Source: Candidatus Eiseniibacteriota bacterium
GTDB taxonomy: Bacteria; Eisenbacteria; RBG-16-71-46; JAFGJU01
Reading direction: 5' to 3'
DNA length: 46,933 nt
NCBI GenBank assembly: GCA_020349905.1
Contig: CP070702.1
Coordinates: forward strand, 1,179,181 to 1,226,113
The notes under the pieces are model-generated. The model made no database searches. It was not told the DNA's origin and saw only the letters and a program-made list of their open reading frames with translations. The translations under genes and the position numbers were made by a program. This document shows, in pieces, positions 17,380-23,614 of this stretch. Position 1 is the first letter of the stretch. Each line of letters begins with the position of its first letter.

Positions 17380-17673
17380 ATGAGCAAGAGCAAGCTGGCA
17401 GTGAGGTTGGCGAAGAAGACCGGGCTGTCGCTGCGAAATTCGAGAGCCGCGATAGAGGCTCTGTTCAGCACCCAGCCCGGGCGCGGCATCATCGTGAGCG
17501 AGCTCTTGAAGCGCAACAAGGTCCAGATAACCGGGTTCGGCACCTTCGAGACGAGGCGCAGGAAGGCCAGAGACGGACGGAATCCTCAGACCGGTGAGAA
17601 AATCAAGATTGCGGCCACCAGATTCCCCGCTTTTCAAGCCGGCAAGGCCCTCAAGGACAGGGTCAAGGCCTAG
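17380..17673 (+). CDS. HU/IHF-family DNA-bending protein
   Basis: Nucleoid-associated protein of 97 residues, dimeric in the family. The N-terminal helices (MSKSKLAVRLAKKTGLS) resemble IHF/HU. The signature is GFGTFETRRRKARDGRNPQTGEKIKI: the beta arm with the intercalating proline in GRNPQTGE. The ATG at 17380 has an ideal Shine-Dalgarno GGAGGTGA at 17367-17374. It has its own predicted promoter and is probably monocistronic. HU versus IHF cannot be resolved by eye. Confidence 0.94.
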   Translation: MSKSKLAVRLAKKTGLSLRNSRAAIEALFSTQPGRGIIVSELLKRNKVQITGFGTFETRRRKARDGRNPQTGEKIKIAATRFPAFQAGKALKDRVKA

Positions 17674-17800
17674 TGGTCCCCGCCGCACGTCCGTGCAATT
17701 ACCACTTGCTTGCCTGCCGCTTTCTGTGTTTCCGCTCCCGACCACGCACCGCGTCGAGCCCCTTGTCGTCCGCCGCGCCGTCACGGCTTCCAAAATTCCC

Positions 17801-17829
17801 TTGCCCGAACCTCAGATTGCTGCTATATT
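17801..17829 (+). promoter_or_regulatory. Predicted promoter for the UshA-like (seleno)cytochrome gene
   Basis: TTGCCC at 17801-17806, 17-bp spacer, strong -10 TATATT at 17824-17829. The Shine-Dalgarno AGGAGGTGA at 17857-17865 follows, 8 bases before the TTG start at 17874. The rest of the 17674-17800 gap shows no gene. Confidence 0.65.
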
Positions 17830-17873
17830 TAAGGGTGGCAGTTCGCTTGAGCGTTCAGGAGGTGAGACCTGAG

Positions 17874-19208
17874 TTGAAAGCGTCAAGACCTGTGGTTTAT
17901 GTGTTCCTTCTTGTCGTCGTGGCCCTTGCTGTTCTCTGCACGGGGGCACAGGCGAAAGAAGAGAAGATTCTGATTCTCACGACGACCGACACGCGTTCCG
18001 AGCTCATCCCGTGTGGGTGACACTCCGCCCAGAAGGGCGGGCTGGCCCGGCGGGCCGGCTTCATCGATTCGATGCGTACGAACTACGAGAACGTGTTGCT
18101 TGTTGATGCCGGAGACGCGTATCAGGGCAGGACCGAAGAACAGAAGAGGAAGAGCGAGGTAATCCTCCGCAGCATGGGGCTGATGGGCTACGACGCCTTC
18201 TGCGTCGGAGAGAGCGAGCTCAGCTTCGGGACCGAGTTCCTGCTGGATGCGGCTCGAGAGGAGAAGCTGCCTCTGGTGTGTGCGAACCTCGTGTACAACA
18301 AGTCCGGTAAGACCCTGGTGCAGCCTTACGTGATCAAGAAGTTCGGAAAAGTCAAAGTGGCCGTGATCGGACTCCTGGATGACGTGCTCGTCCTGCCCAA
18401 AGCACAGGCGGAGTACGACAGTCTGGTCATACTGGGTGCCATAGAGACCGCTCAGCAACTGGTCCCCCAGGTGCGCAAGAAGGCGGACGTGGTGGTGGTA
18501 CTCTCGCACATGGGGTTTGCCAAGAGCTCCAAGCTGGCGACCGACGTTCCCGACATAGACGTCATCGTGACCGGACACAATCCGGGGGTTTCGATGGAAG
18601 CTCGCAAGGAGGGCGACGCGTTGGTGATGATGAGCGGGACGAGGGGACAGTACGTGGGCTGCCTGGTTCTGAACGTCTCTCCGGAGGCAGGGATAGGGTC
18701 GCACGACTCCAAGCTGGTCCCTCTTGACGGAAGGATAAGAAAACACGACCTGGTGGAGTCGTTGTCCAACGAGTACAACGAGCTGGAGAAGAAGCTGCGA
18801 GCCGAGAAGGTCAGCAGGCAGAAGGAAGAATCCCTCGCCCGTACGGGTTCGGATCAGTATCTCAGCGCAGAGACCTGCAAGAGATGCCACGAAGAGGTCT
18901 TTCAGAAAGTGGCGAGGATGACGCACGCGACGGCTTTCCAATCGCTCGAGAAGTCGAACAGTGACGGGCTGAGCGAATGCGTTATCTGCCACACCACGGG
19001 CATGGGGAACCCGTCCGGTTTCGGTGGGGCCTCTTCCCCAGGCGACATGAAAGGTGTGCAGTGCGAAGCGTGTCACGGCATGGGAAGCAGGCACACCAGA
19101 GACGGCACGTACGGCAAGGCCGCTCAGAGCAGCTGCGTGGGGTGTCACACAGAGGATAGAAGTCCGGAATTCAGCCTGCAGGCCTACCTTAAGAGGATAG
19201 CGCACTGA
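17874..19208 (+). CDS. UshA-like four-haem cytochrome with in-frame TGA, probable selenoprotein
   Basis: Read through the TGA at 18018-18020, this is one 444-residue periplasmic protein with selenocysteine as residue 49. A TTG start at 17874 follows a full Shine-Dalgarno. Residues 1-27 are a signal peptide. Residues about 32-300 have the calcineurin-like 5'-nucleotidase (UshA) fold: LIPCG-U-H-SAQKGGLARRA, VDAGDAYQG, GYDAFCVGES, VVVLSHMG, VIVTGHNPG. Family members usually have PCGC followed by GGxxRR, so the TGA falls on the second Cys of CGC. Residues 335-425 carry four CxxCH haem c sites (335, 369, 397, 421), as in cytochrome c554-type domains. Several phosphoesterase metal ligands are replaced (DxH is DTR, GNHE is GESE), suggesting a redox rather than phosphatase role. 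GC-rich hairpins follow the TGA. Alternatives: a sequencing error or a nonsense-mutated gene. Confidence 0.82.
18024..18059 (+). promoter_or_regulatory. Candidate bacterial SECIS hairpins downstream of the TGA
   Basis: Two adjacent hairpins follow the TGA (18018-18020). The first pairs 18025-18030 with 18035-18040 (CCGCCC/GGGCGG, loop AGAA). The second pairs 18041-18048 with 18052-18059 (8 bp including one G-U) around a GGC loop; opening the closing pair gives a 5-base CGGCG loop. The loop G at 18049 is 29 bases after the TGA, within the range known for bacterial SECIS elements (G in the apical loop, roughly 16-37 bases downstream). Bacterial SECIS elements lie in coding sequence like this. 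Confidence 0.55.
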
Positions 19209-19266
19209 GAGGGAGGCCGCGGCTCCTGGAAGTCTCCTAATGGCTTGATAGAAATAGCGTTAAGGT

Positions 19267-19312
19267 CCTCGCGCGACCGGCGAGAAGGCGGTCGGCGAGG
19301 GCCGAGTTTTTT
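19267..19312 (+). terminator. Probable intrinsic terminator after the UshA-like gene
   Basis: Bases 19267-19279 pair with 19289-19300 (12 bp with one bulged G) around a 9-base loop, and a run of six T follows at 19307-19312 after a short GC-rich spacer. The T run is 6 bases from the stem, so efficiency is uncertain. Confidence 0.5.
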
Positions 19313-19314
19313 GC

Positions 19315-19343
19315 TTGACTTCCATTGGTGGCTTCTGTAATTT
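19315..19343 (+). promoter_or_regulatory. Strong predicted promoter for the small RNA/lipoprotein unit
   Basis: TTGACT at 19315-19320, 17-bp spacer, TAATTT at 19338-19343 with a TG just upstream of the -10. It lies directly after the preceding terminator and about 170 bases before the lipoprotein start. Confidence 0.7.
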
Positions 19344-19349
19344 CGTGTT

Positions 19350-19425
19350 TCTGAAAGGTTGCGTCCACAGTCCGTTGTAAGCTGAGTTGGTTTATCCTGT
19401 AGGGCATCGGGAGGATGCCTTTTTT
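19350..19425 (+). ncRNA. Candidate small RNA or attenuator leader
   Basis: A strong promoter (19315-19343) is followed within about 75 bases by a complete intrinsic terminator: GGCATC (19403-19408), loop GGGAG, GATGCC (19414-19419), then six T (19420-19425). The start at 19350 is an estimate from the -10. ATCCT at 19394-19398 can pair with AGGAT at 19412-19416, a weak competing fold that would break the terminator. The product is either a free small RNA of about 75 nt or a conditional leader controlling the lipoprotein gene downstream. It matches no RNA family I recognise. Confidence 0.55.
19402..19425 (+). terminator. Intrinsic terminator inside the lipoprotein leader
   Basis: Six-pair stem GGCATC/GATGCC with a 5-base loop and a run of six T. 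It lies between promoter and coding sequence, so it would end transcripts before the lipoprotein gene unless read through. Confidence 0.75.
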
Positions 19426-19510
19426 AGAACGAGTCTAACGAGATTTTGCGCGGAAGCAGGATTCACGCCGCCGCGCGGCGGTGTTCCGGCTTTAAGGAGG
19501 TGATACTGGA

Positions 19511-19699
19511 ATGAGGAAGGCAGTAGCTATTCTACTGACGGCTTTGTTTGTGGTTAGCATGTTAGCGGCGCTGAGCTGTGCGCCGAAGGAGGAGCCCGCG
19601 GAGGAGGAGACCACGATGGAGGAGGCCGCTCCTGCCATGGAGGAGCAGCCGGCGGAAGTCGCTCCAGCCGATACCGCGGCAGCCCCCGAGGGGGAGTAA
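19511..19699 (+). CDS. Small acidic lipoprotein
   Basis: A 62-residue predicted lipoprotein of unknown function. It has a basic start (MRKAV), a hydrophobic segment and a lipobox-like AALSC with the lipidated cysteine at residue 23 (the -3 Ala and -2 Leu are atypical). The mature part is disordered: about 40 residues of Glu, Ala and Pro with no Lys after residue 26. It has an exceptionally complete Shine-Dalgarno AAGGAGGTGAT (19494-19504), the exact complement of the 16S rRNA 3' end, and its own strong promoter and terminator, all suggesting high expression. A GC-rich hairpin (about 19466-19483) sits just before the Shine-Dalgarno. It may act as an abundant envelope spacer, comparable to other short lipoproteins; that is inference. 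Confidence 0.85.
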   Translation: MRKAVAILLTALFVVSMLAALSCAPKEEPAEEETTMEEAAPAMEEQPAEVAPADTAAAPEGE

Positions 19700-19751
19700 G
19701 ATAACTGACCTGCTGCGTCCAGCAGTTTGTTGTTGCCGGCGGGTAGATGTT

Positions 19752-19801
19752 TGAGGAAGAATCTGGGTCACGGGTTTCCGGATTCTTCCTCAGTCTTTTT
19801 C
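19752..19801 (+). terminator. Intrinsic terminator of the lipoprotein gene
   Basis: Bases 19752-19763 pair perfectly with 19781-19792 (12 bp) around a 17-base loop, followed by GTC and five T. It isolates the lipoprotein gene from mgtE. A smaller hairpin (19710-19725, CTGCTG/CAGCAG) directly after the stop codon may assist. Confidence 0.85.
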
Positions 19802-19898
19802 TGCACTTTCCCGGTGAGGACTGCAGCTTCACCGGCCTCGCTGTAAGGCGTCTTGAGCCGCGCTCGGCGAAGGGCAGCTCGTGTACGGAGGTTCGTCG

Positions 19899-21245
19899 AT
19901 GGAACGAATGAGACTCGTTGTCCCGGAGATGCGCGAACTCCTGGAAGCCAGGCAGGTCGAAGACGTCAAGGACATCATCGCCGGCTTCGAGCCCGTGGAG
20001 GTCGCGGAGGTCTTTGAGCACTTCAATGAGGTCGAGCAGTTGAGCCTGCTTAAGGACCTGGATCCGCCGACGGCCGCGAAGATATTCGAGGAGCTGCACA
20101 TCGATGAGCAAATGAGGCTCATCTCCGGCCTGGAACACAGGCGGGCGGCCGGTGTTCTGAACGAGATGTCTCCGGACGACAGGGCCGACCTGTTTGAGGA
20201 CCTTCCGGAAGAGCTGGGGTCGCGATTCCTGGCCCTCATGAAGCAGCCCGAGGCCGCAGATGTGCGGGAGCTGATGCAATATCCCTCCAACACGGCCGGC
20301 GGTCTGATGACGACGAAGTACGCGTCGGCCCTCGAAGAGACTACCGTGGGGGAGGCGATGAAGAACCTGAGGGAGCGGGCCAGGAAGCTGGAAGTCATCT
20401 ACTACCTGTACGTCGAGGACAGGGCAGGCAGGCTGGTGGGCGTGGTCTCTCTCAAGCAGCTGGTCCTTTCCGCACCGGAGCGTCGCCTCTCGGACATAAT
20501 GAAATCTAACCCGGTCTACCTGAAGCTGGAAATGCACCAGGAAGAGGCGGCCAAGGAGGTGGCCAAGTACGACTTCGTGGCCATGCCGGTAGTGGATGAG
20601 CTGGGAAGGTTGCGCGGCATCGTGACCGTGGACGACGTTGTCGACGTCATCGAGACGGAGGCCACGGAAGACATGCACAAGATGGCTTCGATGCAGGTGG
20701 TGGACGAGGCCTACCTGAGAGTCGGCTTTCTCTCACTGGCCAGGAAGAGGATAGTCTGGCTCGTGGCGCTTCTCTTCATCGAGACTCTGTCCGGAAAGGT
20801 GCTACAGGTCTATTCGGGTGCCATCGAAGCCGTGGTGGCCCTGGCGTACTTCATACCTCTTCTGACAGGCACCGGCGGAAACGCCGGTGCCCAGACCTCC
20901 ACGATGATCGTGAGGGGACTGGCTACGGGAGAAATCTCCATCAGGGACGGAACCAGGGTCATAAGCAGGGAGATCCTGATGGGCCTGTTCCTCGGCCTCA
21001 TCCTGGGGACGTTCGCGTTTGCCAGAGCATACTGGGGCGAGGGGAACCTGGCCTTAGGCCTCACGCTGGGTACCTCCGTTATTGCGGTCGTGACCATGGC
21101 CACGTTGGCCGGAAGCCTGCTCCCGATATTCTTCAGGCTGCTTCGCAGGGACCCGGCGGTCATGGCGGGTCCCTTCATCACCACTCTGGTGGACGTGGTG
21201 AGTCTCATCATATACCTAGAAATAGCGAGGCGCCTGCTCTTCTAG
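19899..21245 (+). CDS. mgtE: Magnesium transporter MgtE
   Basis: Inner-membrane Mg2+ channel of 448 residues, the normal length. The N-terminal superhelical domain (about 1-125, with VAEVFEHFNEVEQ and HRRAAGVLNEMSPDDRAD) and the CBS pair (about 130-255, ending GIVTVDDVVDVIE) form the cytosolic Mg2+ sensor. The C-terminal channel has five helices with the conserved PLLTGTGGNAGAQTSTM segment. The ATG at 19899 is chosen because GGAGGT lies 6 bases upstream; a GTG at 19881 is upstream of that site. trkH follows after 18 bases, so cation uptake genes are probably co-transcribed. Confidence 0.96.
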   Translation: MERMRLVVPEMRELLEARQVEDVKDIIAGFEPVEVAEVFEHFNEVEQLSLLKDLDPPTAAKIFEELHIDEQMRLISGLEHRRAAGVLNEMSPDDRADLFEDLPEELGSRFLALMKQPEAADVRELMQYPSNTAGGLMTTKYASALEETTVGEAMKNLRERARKLEVIYYLYVEDRAGRLVGVVSLKQLVLSAPERRLSDIMKSNPVYLKLEMHQEEAAKEVAKYDFVAMPVVDELGRLRGIVTVDDVVDVIETEATEDMHKMASMQVVDEAYLRVGFLSLARKRIVWLVALLFIETLSGKVLQVYSGAIEAVVALAYFIPLLTGTGGNAGAQTSTMIVRGLATGEISIRDGTRVISREILMGLFLGLILGTFAFARAYWGEGNLALGLTLGTSVIAVVTMATLAGSLLPIFFRLLRRDPAVMAGPFITTLVDVVSLIIYLEIARRLLF

Positions 21246-21263
21246 CAGGGCAGCGGCAAGGCC

Positions 21264-22625
21264 ATGTTGGCTCGCAAGTCCACAGCGCTTCATCCCAACT
21301 GCATCGTGATAGGGAGCTTCTTGTGCCTCATCCTGCTGGGTACGGCGCTTCTGTTGCTGCCGGGAGCCTCCTCAGGAAGTCGCATGTCCCCCGTGGACGC
21401 ACTGTTCACCTCCACTTCCGCCGTCTGTGTCACTGGCCTTACCGTGATCGACACCGGAACTGACCTGTCCAGGTTTGGCCAGGTTCTCACTATCATCCTC
21501 ATTCAGATGGGCGGACTGGGAATCGCCACGTTCTCCACCTTCTTCGTCTACGTTCTTGGTAGGAGGATCTCCCTGAGGGGTAGAGGCATGGTGGAGGCGT
21601 CGTTGACGCAGTTTCCTGTGAAGAACATGGGGCAGCTCCTGGTGAGAATCCTGGGTCTCACTTTGGTGATAGAGGGCGTGGGCGCCGTCCTCCTGTATTT
21701 CTGCTTCTCCGGTTCCGCCGGTACTCCCTCTGCCGCCTTCTCGGCCGCCTACCATTCGGTGTCTGCGTTCTGCAACGCGGGTTTTTCTCTCTATTCAACC
21801 AGCCTGGAAGACTTCAGAGGCAATCTGGGTGTGAACGCGATTATCATGGCCCTGGTGGTCCTGGGCGGGATCGGTTTCGTGGTCATCGTGGAGCTGATGG
21901 AACCCCTCTTTTCGAGACAGAAGCCAAGAGGCAGACTTTCCCTTCACAGCAAGATGGTCCTGAGCTTCACCGGGGGACTTCTTCTCGCTGGCGCCTTCGC
22001 GTTTCTCCTGCTGGAGGCGAACCACTCGATGGCCGGGCTTCCTTACGGGTGGAAACTCGTTGCCTCTCTGTTCCAAGCGGTGACCCCCAGGACGGCCGGG
22101 TTCAGCACGGTTTCGATGGGTTCATGCTCGGACGCGACGCTCTTCCTCCTCATCATGCTGATGTTCATCGGGGCGTCTCCGGGTTCCTGCGGGGGCGGAA
22201 TCAAGACCACATCTTTCGGCGTAATGGTGGGTCTGGCCGTCGCGAAACTCAAGAGTTCCGGCGACGTCAACTACTTCTCCAGAAGAGTCCCAGACGAGAT
22301 TGTTTCTCGCGCAATCTCGGTGGCCCTCTTTTCCCTGGTAGTGGTGGCCGGGATGCTCATGGTTCTGTCTGTTACCGAAGCAGATCTGCAGGGACCGGGA
22401 TCGGTGAGAGGTTTCCTGGCCCTGGCGTTCGAAACTGTCTCAGCGTTCGGTACCGTGGGCTTGAGCACAGGTATCACGCCGTGCATGAGCGTGGCGGGCA
22501 AGCTTCTGCTGACGATTCTAATGGTTGTGGGCAGGCTGGGACCTCTGACGATCGCGATAGCTCTCGCGGCCAGAGAAGCCAAGCCCAGGTTCAGGTATGC
22601 GGAAGAAGACGTGATGATAGGCTAG
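21264..22625 (+). CDS. trkH: TrkH/KtrB-family potassium uptake channel subunit
   Basis: Integral membrane subunit of a Trk/Ktr K+ uptake system, 453 residues. It shows the four selectivity-filter loops of the superfamily in order: TSAVCVTGLT, SAFCNAGFS, TPRTAGFST and AFGTVGLST. Each is flanked by hydrophobic M1-P-M2 repeats, and the KtrB-like length is shorter than E. coli TrkH. It lies between mgtE and the trkA regulatory gene; only 6 bases separate it from trkA, whose Shine-Dalgarno overlaps the trkH stop. Translation signals before the ATG are weak, which suggests coupling to mgtE. Confidence 0.95.
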   Translation: MLARKSTALHPNCIVIGSFLCLILLGTALLLLPGASSGSRMSPVDALFTSTSAVCVTGLTVIDTGTDLSRFGQVLTIILIQMGGLGIATFSTFFVYVLGRRISLRGRGMVEASLTQFPVKNMGQLLVRILGLTLVIEGVGAVLLYFCFSGSAGTPSAAFSAAYHSVSAFCNAGFSLYSTSLEDFRGNLGVNAIIMALVVLGGIGFVVIVELMEPLFSRQKPRGRLSLHSKMVLSFTGGLLLAGAFAFLLLEANHSMAGLPYGWKLVASLFQAVTPRTAGFSTVSMGSCSDATLFLLIMLMFIGASPGSCGGGIKTTSFGVMVGLAVAKLKSSGDVNYFSRRVPDEIVSRAISVALFSLVVVAGMLMVLSVTEADLQGPGSVRGFLALAFETVSAFGTVGLSTGITPCMSVAGKLLLTILMVVGRLGPLTIAIALAAREAKPRFRYAEEDVMIG

Positions 22626-22631
22626 GAGGCG

Positions 22632-23291
22632 ATGGAAGTGAAGCAGTTCGCTGTTATTGGTCTAGGCAGCTTCGGCTACTATCTCTGTAAGCAGCTCTCG
22701 GAAAGGGGGCACCAGGTTATGGCGGTTGACCGCAGCCCTGCGAAGATTGAGAGCGTTCAGCATCTCGTGGAGAAGGCCGTCCTGGCTGACGCCGTTGACA
22801 AGGAGACGCTGTCCAAGCTGGGAATGGCTGACATGGACCTGGTCATTGTCTGCCTGGGGGACGAGATAGATTCCAGCATTCTCACGACTCTGTACCTGAA
22901 AGAACTGGGAGCTAAGGAAATCTGGGTCAAGGCGATGACCGAAGACCACGGGAAGGTGCTTCACTTGATAGGGGCCAGCAATGTCATCTTTCCTGAACGG
23001 GACATGGCCGAGCGGGTGGCCTACACTGTCAGTCACAGTAACGTGCTGGAACACATTCCTCTTGCTGCCGGGCACAGCATAATTGAGCTGGCTCCTCCGA
23101 GCGGTCTGATCGGTAGGACTCTGGGCGAGCTTGACCTGCCAAGAAGGTACGGAGTGATGGTTCTTGTCATAAAGGAGCTAGTGCCGGAGAACGTCGTGAC
23201 GATGCCGAGCGGTTCATACCGAATCAAAGACAGCGACGTGCTCGTCATCACCGGCAGGGACCGCGACCTGAAGAGACTCCAAGCGCTCTAG
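22632..23291 (+). CDS. trkA: TrkA/KtrA-type potassium channel regulatory subunit
   Basis: Cytosolic gating ring subunit of 219 residues. An N-terminal RCK/TrkA-N Rossmann domain (VIGLGSFGYYLCKQL, acidic VDRSPAK, and the CLGDEIDSS segment) is followed by a TrkA-C domain from about residue 135 (IIELAPPSGLIGRTLGELDLP ending in VITGRDRDL). The single RCK repeat is KtrA-like rather than the duplicated E. coli TrkA. TAGGAGG (22623-22629) overlaps the trkH stop. Binding of ATP/ADP or NAD(H) controls the TrkH pore in this family. Confidence 0.95.
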   Translation: MEVKQFAVIGLGSFGYYLCKQLSERGHQVMAVDRSPAKIESVQHLVEKAVLADAVDKETLSKLGMADMDLVIVCLGDEIDSSILTTLYLKELGAKEIWVKAMTEDHGKVLHLIGASNVIFPERDMAERVAYTVSHSNVLEHIPLAAGHSIIELAPPSGLIGRTLGELDLPRRYGVMVLVIKELVPENVVTMPSGSYRIKDSDVLVITGRDRDLKRLQAL

Positions 23292-23614
23292 GGTCCCGTG
23301 AGACCTGTCGGGAGTTTCGCGCTCGAGCGGCTCGTGAGTCTGTCCCCGCCGCAGGCTGCGCCGTCCCCGTTGCCCTCCTCGTCTAATCCTCGTCTTGTCA
23401 AGGAGTTAAAAAAAACGCTTCCGCTCGGAGGAAAAAAGGCATTTTTTCTTGACACCCCCATATGTTGTTTCTATAGTGCTGGAGGCCACTAGATAAGCCA
23501 GAAAATAGTTGATTCCCAACCGGAGTCTTCCTCCCAGGGAGATTCCGGTTCCGTTTCGGATTCTTCTTTCGACCGCGCGTTCATATTCCGCGACAGGACT
23601 CAGGAGAGACAGCT
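23292..23614 (+). other. Intergenic region and structured 5' leader of nrdJ
   Basis: After trkA no terminator is obvious. The promoter lies at 23449-23477. The predicted leader of about 130 nt contains a hairpin in which 23518-23531 pairs with 23537-23550 (14 positions, two of them G-U). The segment ends in the Shine-Dalgarno CAGGAGAG (23601-23608). No gene is seen. Confidence 0.6.
23449..23477 (+). promoter_or_regulatory. Strong sigma-70-like promoter for nrdJ
   Basis: TTGACA at 23449-23454, 17-bp spacer, TATAGT at 23472-23477: the best consensus match in the window. A purine-rich then T-rich tract (A8 and T6 runs at 23408-23448) lies just upstream and could serve as an UP element. Confidence 0.8.

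Noticed and set aside
17673..18020. A separate 115-residue gene ending at the TGA
   Set aside because: Its upstream part overlaps the HU stop and is low-quality sequence. The correct start is TTG 17874 after a strong Shine-Dalgarno, and the frame continues past the TGA with a conserved motif.
17883..19205. Long open frame on the minus strand opposite the cytochrome gene
   Set aside because: Shadow produced by GC-rich codon bias; no family motif, and it covers the whole real gene.
23580..23614. Cobalamin riboswitch (B12 box-like CAGGAGA) before nrdJ
   Set aside because: Only the CAGGAGA core matches and it doubles as the ribosome binding site. The other conserved blocks (GGTG, CCCGC-ACTGT) are missing and the leader is too short.
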